Source of the DNA: Paracoccus gahaiensis
GTDB lineage: Bacteria; Pseudomonadota; Alphaproteobacteria; Rhodobacterales; Rhodobacteraceae
Direction of reading: 5' to 3'
Assembly: GCF_005048225.1 (NCBI RefSeq)
Contig: NZ_SUNI01000001.1
Location: 310,001 to 374,000 of the forward strand
Length of the DNA stretch: 64,000 nucleotides
Made by a program: the position numbers and the translations under genes
Notes under the pieces: generated by a model
Database searches by the model: none
What the model was told of the DNA's origin: nothing
What the model saw: the letters and a program-made list of their open reading frames with translations, nothing else
In this document: piece by piece, positions 17,627 to 25,369 of the stretch
Layout: each line of letters opens with the position of its first letter
Position numbering within the stretch: the first letter of the stretch is position 1

Positions 17627-19830
17627 CAGCGGGCCTTTCCGTTCAGGCGGAGCGCGTTCAGCGTCACCGTGATCGAGCTGGCCGACATGGCCAAGGCGGC
17701 CAGCAGCGGTGTGGCCAGACCCATCACCGCAAACGGCACCGCGATGACGTTGTAGCCGATCGAGATGGCAAAGTTCTCGCGGATCCGCCGGGTGGCCTGA
17801 CGCGCGATGACCAGCGCCTCGGCCACCGGCGCCAGATCCCGGCCGGTCAGCACCATGTCGCTGGCCACCCGCGCCGCATCCAGCGCGCTGGCCGGAGAGA
17901 TCGAGGCATGGGCCCCCGCCAGCGCCGCCGTGTCGTTCAGCCCGTCGCCGACCATCAGCACGCGGGCACCTTCGTCCGACAGTGTGGCGATGGCCGCGGC
18001 CTTACCCATCGGGCTGATGCCCGCGCGCCAGTCCTCGATGCCCAGCTGCGCCGCCAGCGCCTGCACCGGCGCCGCGCGGTCGCCTGACAGCAGGATCACC
18101 CGCAGCCCGTCCGCCTTCAGCCGGGCGATGCACGCCTCGGCGCCCGGGCGCAGCCGGTCCGAGAAGTCCAGCCGCAGCGGCGGCTGATCCCCGACCGCCA
18201 GCCAGCTGGACAGGGTCGCGCTGTCCTGTTGCGGGCCAAGCCCCAGCCAGTCGGCGCGGCCAAGCCGCAGCGCCTGCCCCTGCCAGATGGCGCTGACGCC
18301 CTGCCCCGGATGCTCGCACAGATCCGTGACAGTGGCGGGGATCGTGCCCTCCAGCCCCTCGGCCAGAGCGCGCGACAGGGGATGCGACGACCCCTGCGCC
18401 AGGGCCAAAGCGGGGGCGCGCAGGACCTCGGGGACATCCGTCAGCAGCAGCGGCTGGCCCAGGGTCAGCGTGCCGGTCTTGTCGAAGACGACCGTGTCCA
18501 CCTCGGCCAGACGCTCCAGCGCGGTGCCGTCCTTGATCAGCAGCCCGCGCCGGAACAGCCGCCCCGAGGCCGAGGTCACCACCGCCGGCACCGCCAGCCC
18601 AAGCGCGCAGGGGCAGGTGATGATCAGCACCGCCGCCGCGATGTTCACCGCCAGCCGGACATCGCCCGTGCCCCAGAGCCAGCCCAGAAAGCTGCCGAAG
18701 GCCAGCAGATGCACAGCCGGCGAATAGGCCCGCGCGGCGCGTTCGGCCAGCGAGGTATAGCGGCCCCGCGCCGTCTCGGCCGCCTCGACCAGCGCGGTCA
18801 GGCGCGCCAGCGAACTGTCCTGTCCCGCCGCCGTCACCCGCAGGTCCAAGGGGCCGGTCAGGTTCACCTCGCCCGCCTGCAGGGCCGTGCCGGGGCCTGC
18901 GGGCACCGGCATCGTCTCGCCCGTCAGCAGGGCCCGGTCGATCTCGCTGCGCCCCTGCGCGATGATGCCGTCTGCGGGGATGCGCCCGCCGGGGCGCACG
19001 CGGATCAGATCGCCCGGGCGCAGGTCGGCCACCGCCACCGCCCGTTCCACCATCCCCGAGATCAGGGTGGCGCGCGGCACCTCCAGCGCGGTCAGCTCGG
19101 CTGCGGCGGACCGCGCGATGGCGCGGGTGCGGTGGTCCAGATAGCGCCCGATCAGCAGGAAGAAGCACAGCATCACCGCCGCGTCGAAATAGGCGTGATG
19201 GCCCGATTGCGTCGTCTCGAAGACGCTGATCGCGCTGGCCAGGATCAGCGCCAGCGAGATCGGCACGTCCATCCCCAAGCGCCGCGCCTTCAGCGAGGTC
19301 CAGGCGCTGGCGAAGAAGGGCCGGCCCGCGAAGGCCACGGTCGGCAGGGCGATGGCGGCGCTGATCCAGTGGAACAGGTCGCGGGTCGCGGCCTCGGCCC
19401 CCGACCAGACCGCGACCGACAGGATCATCACGTTCATCATCGCGAAGCCCGAGATGCCGATCCGCATCAGCAGATCGCGCCCCGCCCGGTCGGCCGAGGC
19501 CCCGACCAGCGCGTCGGGATCCAGCTCATGCGCCTCATGGCCGGCGCGGGCCAGCACCGGGACCAGATCCAGCGCGGTCAGGCCGGGCGCCTCGATGGTC
19601 ACGCGGCGCAGGGTCAGGTTGACGCGGGCAGCCTTGACGCCGGGATGGGCCATCAGCGCGCGCTCGGCCGAGGTGATGCACAGCGCGCAATGCGCGTCGG
19701 GCAGCGACAGGACCAGCCGGGCGGGACGCGCGGCCTCGGCCCGTTCGGCCAGGCGCTGCGCCAGGGGGGCGGCGTCGCAGGCCGGGCAGGCGCCAAGCCG
19801 GTGATGGTGACCAGCGGACAGGTCGGCCAT
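17626..19830 (-). CDS. ccoI: Copper-transporting P1B-type ATPase (cbb3 assembly)
   Basis: CcoI/FixI, which pumps copper across the inner membrane for cbb3 oxidase. It is 734 aa from the ATG at 19830. Two N-terminal Cys pairs (C15PAC18 and C48ALC51) suggest metal binding, the second within the heavy-metal-associated domain. Eight helices, the TGE loop (LLTGETMPV), the intramembrane TCPCALG metal site, DKTGTLT with the phosphorylated Asp, the SSHPLSRA motif and GDGLNDTAAL are all intact. It sits between ccoH and ccoS, with 4 bases separating it from ccoH. Confidence 0.95.
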   Translation of the reverse strand: MADLSAGHHHRLGACPACDAAPLAQRLAERAEAARPARLVLSLPDAHCALCITSAERALMAHPGVKAARVNLTLRRVTIEAPGLTALDLVPVLARAGHEAHELDPDALVGASADRAGRDLLMRIGISGFAMMNVMILSVAVWSGAEAATRDLFHWISAAIALPTVAFAGRPFFASAWTSLKARRLGMDVPISLALILASAISVFETTQSGHHAYFDAAVMLCFFLLIGRYLDHRTRAIARSAAAELTALEVPRATLISGMVERAVAVADLRPGDLIRVRPGGRIPADGIIAQGRSEIDRALLTGETMPVPAGPGTALQAGEVNLTGPLDLRVTAAGQDSSLARLTALVEAAETARGRYTSLAERAARAYSPAVHLLAFGSFLGWLWGTGDVRLAVNIAAAVLIITCPCALGLAVPAVVTSASGRLFRRGLLIKDGTALERLAEVDTVVFDKTGTLTLGQPLLLTDVPEVLRAPALALAQGSSHPLSRALAEGLEGTIPATVTDLCEHPGQGVSAIWQGQALRLGRADWLGLGPQQDSATLSSWLAVGDQPPLRLDFSDRLRPGAEACIARLKADGLRVILLSGDRAAPVQALAAQLGIEDWRAGISPMGKAAAIATLSDEGARVLMVGDGLNDTAALAGAHASISPASALDAARVASDMVLTGRDLAPVAEALVIARQATRRIRENFAISIGYNVIAVPFAVMGLATPLLAALAMSASSITVTLNALRLNGKAR

Positions 19831-19834
19831 GATC

Positions 19835-20293
19835 TCAGCTCCCCACGTAAAGCGGCAGGCGCAGGCGCACCTGCGTGCCATCCGCCGCCTCGGCGGTCAG
19901 GTCGGCATTCCAGTTGCCCGGGGCCAGCCGCACCTGTCCGTGCCAGCGGCCCGCCGCCTCGGCCAGCAGCCGGGGATGCTGGTCGGCCTGCAGATGCGTG
20001 GGCCGGCGCAGGACCAGCGCCAGCGCGCGCGGCCTGACCCCCTGCCCCTCGGCATCCTGCAGGGTCAGCAGCAGCCGGTCGCCGTCCAACGACAGGGCGG
20101 CGGTCCAGCCGAGGGCGGCCTGGGCCGCACGCTCGGCCTCGAATTGCTGCGAGGCGATATAGGCGCTGCGCGTCTCGAGCCCGGGAAAGCTGCGCACGGC
20201 CTGGAAGGCCATGACCAGATTGACGCCGATGATCACGGCAAAGGCCCCGACCGTGATGGCCAGCACGTGGCGGCCGGTAAGTTCGCGGGTCAT
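19835..20293 (-). CDS. ccoH: FixH/CcoH family protein
   Basis: A 152-aa protein with one N-terminal membrane helix (HVLAITVGAFAVIIGVNLVMAF) and a periplasmic domain that ends in the beta-rich LRLPLYVGS. In related bacteria CcoH stabilises cbb3 oxidase assembly intermediates; sequence is poorly conserved, so the call rests partly on position. It overlaps ccoG by 4 bases and precedes ccoI. Confidence 0.9.
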   Translation of the reverse strand: MTRELTGRHVLAITVGAFAVIIGVNLVMAFQAVRSFPGLETRSAYIASQQFEAERAAQAALGWTAALSLDGDRLLLTLQDAEGQGVRPRALALVLRRPTHLQADQHPRLLAEAAGRWHGQVRLAPGNWNADLTAEAADGTQVRLRLPLYVGS

Positions 20294-21705
20294 TCGGCGT
20301 CCCTTCCATGAAAGACGGTGTCGATCTCAGCCCGAGCCGGGCTGCCGGGATCGCGGGCCGTCAGGATGACGGGGGTGGCGCCGGTGCCCGCCAGCGGGCT
20401 GCCCGGCGCCGCGGTCAGATAGACCCGGCGGGTCAGGGTCTGGTCGGGTGGCACGGTGATGGCGCCGTCCGTCTCGCCCTCGACGCTGACCTCGATCGCG
20501 CCCGGGGCCTCGACGGCGATGTCATAGCGCACCGCCTCGTGCTGCTTGTTGCGCAGGCGCAGCTCATAGGCGTTGCGGACCGCGCCGTCCGACAGGGTGA
20601 CGAACATCGGGTTGCGCACCGGCGTCACGCTGAGATCGATCTGCGAGCGCAGGACCAGCGCCGTGGCCAGCAGCACGCCGATGCCGGACCACAGAGTCGC
20701 ATAGATCAGGGTGCGGGGGCGCAGCACATGGCGCCAGGGGCTGCGGGGGGCGGTGCCGGCGCGCTCGGCCGTCTCGTCGGACAAGGCCAGATAGCCGATC
20801 AGCCCGCGCGGGCGCCCGGTGCGGTCCATCATCTGGTCGCAGGCATCGATGCACAGCGCGCAGGTGATGCATTCCAGCTGTTGCCCGTCGCGGATGTCGA
20901 TGCCCGTCGGGCAGACGGACACGCAGGCCAGGCAGTCGATGCAGTCGCCCGCCCCCTCGCCCTTGCCGCGCGGCTCTCCGCGCCAGTCGCGATAGGCGAC
21001 GGTCAGCGTGTCCTCGTCCATCATCGCGGCCTGGATGCGCGGCCAGGGGCAGGCATAGATGCAGATCTGCTCGCGGGCGAAGCCGCCGAAGAGGAAGGTC
21101 GTCGCGGTCAGGATGGCGATGGTCATCCAGGCGACGGGTGGCGCCGACAGGGTCGCCAGATCGCGCGCCAGCGTCGGCGCGTCGGTGAAGTAGAACACCC
21201 AGGCCCCGCCGGTCAGCACCGCGATCACCAGCCAGACCGCCCATTTCGCCCCGCGCAGCCCGGCCTTGCGCACCGACCAGCCCTGCCGGTGCAGGCGGAT
21301 GCGGGCGTTGCGGTCGCCCTCGATCCAGCGCTCGACCAGAATGAACAGGTCGGTCCAGACGGTCTGCGGGCAGGTATAGCCGCACCAGACCCGCCCGAGC
21401 GCCGAAGTGAACAGGAACAGCCCGAGCCCCGCCATGACCAGCAGGCCCGCAACGATGTAGAATTCGTGCGGCCAGATCTCGATGCCGAAGAAGAAGAAGC
21501 GCCGATGCGCCAGATCGACCAGCACGGCCTGATCGGGCATGGCCGGACCCCGGTCCCATCGCAGCCAGGGGGTGATGTAGTAGATGGCCAGCGTGACCGC
21601 CATCACCGCCCATTTCAGGCTGCGGAACCGCCCGCTGACGCGCTTGGGAAAGATCGGCTCGCGGGCGGCGTAAAGGCTGGGCGGGTCCAGCTGCGGGGTG
21701 GTCAT
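20290..21705 (-). CDS. ccoG: Cytochrome c oxidase accessory protein CcoG (FixG/RdxA)
   Basis: A 471-aa polytopic protein with about five membrane helices and a cytoplasmic double ferredoxin-like domain: CIDCLACVSVCP near residue 258 and CITCALCIDACD near 285, which would bind two 4Fe-4S clusters. The second motif ends CD rather than CP. CcoG is thought to reduce copper for cbb3 oxidase; a C-terminal Ig-like domain follows. It leads the ccoGHIS operon, and a 14-base FNR box ends 55 bases before the start, fitting microaerobic induction. Confidence 0.95.
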   Translation of the reverse strand: MTTPQLDPPSLYAAREPIFPKRVSGRFRSLKWAVMAVTLAIYYITPWLRWDRGPAMPDQAVLVDLAHRRFFFFGIEIWPHEFYIVAGLLVMAGLGLFLFTSALGRVWCGYTCPQTVWTDLFILVERWIEGDRNARIRLHRQGWSVRKAGLRGAKWAVWLVIAVLTGGAWVFYFTDAPTLARDLATLSAPPVAWMTIAILTATTFLFGGFAREQICIYACPWPRIQAAMMDEDTLTVAYRDWRGEPRGKGEGAGDCIDCLACVSVCPTGIDIRDGQQLECITCALCIDACDQMMDRTGRPRGLIGYLALSDETAERAGTAPRSPWRHVLRPRTLIYATLWSGIGVLLATALVLRSQIDLSVTPVRNPMFVTLSDGAVRNAYELRLRNKQHEAVRYDIAVEAPGAIEVSVEGETDGAITVPPDQTLTRRVYLTAAPGSPLAGTGATPVILTARDPGSPARAEIDTVFHGRDAE

Positions 21706-21759
21706 GGCGGACTCCTGTTGCGCGTTGCGCCATCTAGGCCCCGCGCGCGCCGTCCGTCC

Positions 21760-21773
21760 TTGACCTGCATCAA
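21760..21773. promoter_or_regulatory. FNR/FnrP box upstream of ccoG
   Basis: TTGACCTGCATCAA fits the FNR consensus TTGAY-N4-RTCAA exactly. It is a dyad in the 75-base gap between the NicO gene stop and the ccoG start. In Rhodobacter and Paracoccus the cco genes are known FNR-type targets, so low-oxygen activation of ccoGHIS is expected. Confidence 0.78.
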
Positions 21774-21780
21774 TCCCCGG

Positions 21781-22734
21781 CTACAGCAGCACCGCCACCG
21801 AGACCGCCGCGATCAGCGCCCCGGCCCCCAATTGCATCGCGCCGGGCAGCCAGCGCGCCGTCTGCGCCCAGGGGCCCGTCTGGGGCAGCAGCGCAAAGCT
21901 GCCCCGTCGCGCCCAGACCGCCAGCCCCGCGACGGCCAGCGTGACCGTCGCGGTGCCCAGGCCCATGGCGAAGGTTCCCAGAATGCCGGTGCCGAAGATC
22001 CCCATCCGCCAGGTCAGGATCAGCAGGAACAGGGCGCCGGTGCAGGGACGCGCGGCGATGGAGGCCACCACCAGTAGCCCGTCGCGCAGGGACCGCGTCT
22101 CGGCCAGCTGCCGGGGCGTCGGGCCATGCGCATGGCCGCAGCCGCACGCGGGGCCGTGATCGTGGTCGTGGTCGTGGTCGTGAGAATGCGCGTGATCGTG
22201 GGAATGGCCGGGGACGCCATCCCGTGCGGCCTCATGCCGCAGCATCTTCAACCCGCGCAGGGCCAGCCACAGCCCGACCAGCGCGACCAGCACGGTGCTG
22301 ATCCGCGCCATATGGGCCTCGGACAGGTCGGTCAGCGCCTCGCGACCCAGATCCAGGATCGTGATGCCGCCCCAGACCAGCGCCACCGCCACGCCCGCCT
22401 GCGCCAGCGACGATGCCAGCGACAGTCCCGCCAGCCGGGCCAGCGGCACCTGCGAGCCAAAGCCATAGCTTCCGATGACCAGCTTGCCATGACCCGGCCC
22501 GACCGCGTGAAAGACCCCGTAGCCGAAGCAGACCCAGACCAGCGAGGCCGTGGCGCCCGGATCACCCGCCCTGAGCGCCCGCAGCGCGCCCGCCATCAGG
22601 TCCTGCGCCGCGCGCTGCTGCAGGGCGGCCCACCGCTCCAGCCCGGTCAGCCCGCCCGACAGCCACAGGGCCATCAGGATCAGCCCGGCCCCGAGCCCGA
22701 CCAGCGCCAGCACCCGCCACAACCCCCTGCTCAT
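21781..22734 (-). CDS. NicO family nickel/cobalt-type metal transporter
   Basis: A 317-aa polytopic protein with about six to seven helices. It has the FHAVGPGHGKLVIG motif (HxxGPGHG) near residue 75 and a second conserved loop IAARPCTGALFLLI. A cytoplasmic loop in the middle holds about a dozen His residues alternating with Asp plus two Cys, a metal-binding spacer. The family exports or imports Ni or Co; direction and metal cannot be told from sequence. The ATG overlaps the stop of the DUF1007 gene, and the gene lies directly upstream of ccoGHIS on the same strand. Confidence 0.88.
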   Translation of the reverse strand: MSRGLWRVLALVGLGAGLILMALWLSGGLTGLERWAALQQRAAQDLMAGALRALRAGDPGATASLVWVCFGYGVFHAVGPGHGKLVIGSYGFGSQVPLARLAGLSLASSLAQAGVAVALVWGGITILDLGREALTDLSEAHMARISTVLVALVGLWLALRGLKMLRHEAARDGVPGHSHDHAHSHDHDHDHDHGPACGCGHAHGPTPRQLAETRSLRDGLLVVASIAARPCTGALFLLILTWRMGIFGTGILGTFAMGLGTATVTLAVAGLAVWARRGSFALLPQTGPWAQTARWLPGAMQLGAGALIAAVSVAVLL

Positions 22735-23408
22735 GGTGCGTCCCCGCAGCGCAGATGGATCTCGTCCGCGCCCGCCGCGCCGATATCGACGACCAGCATC
22801 TCGGGGGTCATCGCGCCCTCTGCCTCGTCCAGACCCTCGGCCACCGCGCGGGCATAGGCATCGGCGGCGGCGAAGGGATCGCCCACGCGCTGATCCACCG
22901 CGCAATCCGCGCCCCGGATCACCGGCGGCGCGGGAATGGCGAACTGCACGTAATATTCCGGATCGTAGACCCTGAGCCGCAGGGGCTGCGCACCGTCCAG
23001 AGGCTGGGCCAGCGGCCGGACATGGGACGAGATCAGCCGCCCGTCCTCGTAGCGCGTCGGCAGATGGCGAGGCGCCTCCAGCGCGACGGGGGCTCCGTCG
23101 ACATCCAGATAGAGGCGCCCGTCGAACCCTTCCTCCCAATCGGCATCGAAGCCCTGCAGGGCCGCCTGCTCATCGGGCGTCAGCACCCCGTCGCCATCGG
23201 GGTCGAGGCCCAGATCCTCGATGATCAGCAGCGAATAGAAATCGTCATAGGCCCATTCGACGGTCACCTGCGTCAGCGCCCCGCCCGGGTCATAGTCCAG
23301 CGCCAGCCCGGCATCGATGAAGACATGCGGATGGGCCAGCGCCGCGCAGGGCAGCGCCGTCAGCAGGGCGGCGGTCAGGAACTTGGCGGGCAGGGTCATC
23401 GCGGGCAT
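22731..23408 (-). CDS. DUF1007 family periplasmic protein
   Basis: A 225-aa protein with a signal peptide ending near ALAHPHVF. A calcium-type EF-hand loop can be read at about residues 69-80 (D-P-D-G-D-G...E), followed by a beta-rich domain with EYYVQF. DUF1007 genes are regularly coupled to NicO transporters, as here (4-base overlap), suggesting a periplasmic metal-handling partner. The start at 23408 has AGGTG upstream; an ATG at 23399 is also possible. Confidence 0.82.
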   Translation of the reverse strand: MPAMTLPAKFLTAALLTALPCAALAHPHVFIDAGLALDYDPGGALTQVTVEWAYDDFYSLLIIEDLGLDPDGDGVLTPDEQAALQGFDADWEEGFDGRLYLDVDGAPVALEAPRHLPTRYEDGRLISSHVRPLAQPLDGAQPLRLRVYDPEYYVQFAIPAPPVIRGADCAVDQRVGDPFAAADAYARAVAEGLDEAEGAMTPEMLVVDIGAAGADEIHLRCGDAP

Positions 23409-23553
23409 GGGGGCGGCACCTTGGCAATCTCGGCCCGTCCAGTTACCCCCGGCGCTGCGGGCTTGCAAATCACCGCCGCGCCAGAGGTCGCAGGCGCGGA
23501 ACCCAAAGGCCCGGGCGCGGTTGCGCCCGGCGCCGCAACTTCAGGATGACACG

Positions 23554-24528
23554 ATGGGCTTGGGACGACGGATGAGGCTGGCCTTGGGCCTTGCCGTGCT
23601 GGGGATGGGACTGGCGGGGTGCGGGCGGGCGGTCGATGCCCGCGCCGGCGCGCGCGAGGCCGGGTTCGAGGCGCAGTTCCCGCCCACCGGCCATCTGCTG
23701 GAGGTGGGCAGCACCACCATCCATGCCCATGTCGAGGGCACGGGCCCCGACCTGATCCTGCTGCACGGCGCCAGCGGCAACAGCCGCGATTTCACCTTCG
23801 ATCTGGTGGACCGGCTGAAGGACCGCTACCGCGTCATCGCCTTCGACCGGCCCGGCCTCGGCTGGTCCGACCCCATCGGCGCGCAGACCGCCAATCCCAT
23901 CGCACAGGCGGAACTGCTGCGCGCCGCCGCCGACCAGCTGGGCGTGCGCGATCCCATCGTGCTTGGCCACAGCTATGGCGGCGCGGTGGCGCTGGCCTGG
24001 GCCGCGCGCGCGCCCTCGGACACGGCGGCGCTGGTGATCGTCTCGGGCGCGACGATGCCTTGGCCGGGCGATCTGACCGGCTGGTACGCCTTCATCGGCA
24101 CGCCCTTGGGCGACCGGGTGGGGCCGCCCCTGCTGACCGCGCTGGCGCCCCTGGCCTTGGGCGACGCGATCATGGCGGGGATCTTCGCGCCCCAGCCCCT
24201 GCCCCCGGGCTATGCCGACTATATCGGCGTGGGGCTGGCCGTGCGGCGCGAGAACTACCGCGCCAATGCCGCCCAGATCAGCGGGCTGCGGCCCTATCTG
24301 CGGGTGATGGCCCCGCTTTATCCGCAGCTGACCCTGCCGGTCGAGATCCTGCATGGCGACCAGGACACCATCGTGCCCGCCTTCGTCCATGCCGAGCCGC
24401 TGGCCCGCGCCCTGCCCGATGCGGCGCTGACGATCCTGCCCGGACAGGGCCACATGCCCCAGCACGGCGATCCCCAGGCCATCGTCGACGCCATCGACCG
24501 CGCCGCCGCTCGCGCGGGCCTGCGTTAG
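23554..24528 (+). CDS. Alpha/beta hydrolase, predicted lipoprotein
   Basis: A 324-aa alpha/beta-hydrolase fold protein. The oxyanion region ILLHGASGN, the nucleophile elbow GHSYGG (Ser near 139), the acid in HGDQDTIV (Asp near 268) and the base in GQGHMPQH (His near 299) complete a catalytic triad. The N-terminus has a basic start, a hydrophobic run and a lipobox LAGC, so it is probably a membrane-anchored periplasmic lipoprotein, unusual for this fold. Substrate unknown; epoxide-hydrolase or lactonase-like esterases are nearest in appearance. The start at 23554 has GGATG upstream. Confidence 0.85.
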   Translation: MGLGRRMRLALGLAVLGMGLAGCGRAVDARAGAREAGFEAQFPPTGHLLEVGSTTIHAHVEGTGPDLILLHGASGNSRDFTFDLVDRLKDRYRVIAFDRPGLGWSDPIGAQTANPIAQAELLRAAADQLGVRDPIVLGHSYGGAVALAWAARAPSDTAALVIVSGATMPWPGDLTGWYAFIGTPLGDRVGPPLLTALAPLALGDAIMAGIFAPQPLPPGYADYIGVGLAVRRENYRANAAQISGLRPYLRVMAPLYPQLTLPVEILHGDQDTIVPAFVHAEPLARALPDAALTILPGQGHMPQHGDPQAIVDAIDRAAARAGLR

Positions 24529-24595
24529 GCGCCTGCGCTGAGGGGTTGCGCATCGCGCCCCCGCGCCGCAGGCTGCACAAAACAAGGAAATCCCC

Positions 24596-25252
24596 ATGCT
24601 GATCCTTCACGGCGTCACCCGTTCCCGCGCCTCGCGCGTCATCTGGCTGTGTCACGAGCTGGACCTGCCCTTCCGGCAGGTGCCGGTGATCCAGGCCTAC
24701 CGGCTGGCGGATGCCGAGGCCGAGGACGCGCCCCTCAACACCCGAAGCCCCGATTTCCTGGCGCTGTCGCCGGCGGGCGCGATCCCGGTGATCGAGGACG
24801 AGGGGCTGGTCCTGTCGGAATCGCTGGCCTGCACGCTGCATCTGGCGCGCAAGCATGGCGGCCCCACCGGCCCGCAGGACTATGCCGAGGATGCGCTGAT
24901 GGGGCAGTGGTCGCTCTATGGCGCGACCGCGATCGAGCCGGACGCGCTGACCATCCTCTATCTGCACGACCGCACCCTGTCCGAGCCCGAGGATGCGGGG
25001 CTGGTGGCCGAGGCCGCCGAACGTCTGGTCCGGCCCCTGAAGGTGCTGGAGGATCATCTGGCCACCCATGCCTATCTGATCGGCGGGCGGTTCACCGTGG
25101 CCGACCTGAACATGGCCGAGATCGTGCGCTATGCCCAGGGCTACGGCCCGCTGATGGAGCCCTTCCCCGCGATCCGCGCCTGGCTGTCGGCCTGCCAGGA
25201 TCGCCCGGCCTTTCAGGCGATGTGGGCCGCGCGTCTGGCCGAGCCCGCCTAG
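24596..25252 (+). CDS. Glutathione S-transferase family protein
   Basis: A 218-aa protein with an N-terminal thioredoxin-like GST domain (LHGVTRSRASRVIWLCHEL, AIPVIEDEGLVLSESLAC) and a helical C-terminal domain (IGGRFTVADLNMAEIV). Ser/Arg at the TRSRAS segment is the likely glutathione-activating region, as in the bacterial beta/theta-like classes. Cytosolic. Substrate unknown. It stands between a hydrolase gene and parE, with no clear operon. Confidence 0.9.
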   Translation: MLILHGVTRSRASRVIWLCHELDLPFRQVPVIQAYRLADAEAEDAPLNTRSPDFLALSPAGAIPVIEDEGLVLSESLACTLHLARKHGGPTGPQDYAEDALMGQWSLYGATAIEPDALTILYLHDRTLSEPEDAGLVAEAAERLVRPLKVLEDHLATHAYLIGGRFTVADLNMAEIVRYAQGYGPLMEPFPAIRAWLSACQDRPAFQAMWAARLAEPA

Positions 25253-25272
25253 GCGCCCAAGGATCGGGCGCC
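25252..25272 (+). terminator. Hairpin directly after the GST gene
   Basis: GGCGCCC pairs with GGGCGCC around AAGGATC, beginning at the last base of the stop codon. No T-run follows, so it is at best a weak terminator. Confidence 0.4.
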
Positions 25273-25369
25273 ACCCATGGGGGCTGGGGGCCCGGGGGCC
25301 ACAACCCCTTGCCGCCCGCCCCCGCCCCATGAGATAAGCGCCGCGATCCTTATCAGCGAGCGACCCCCG

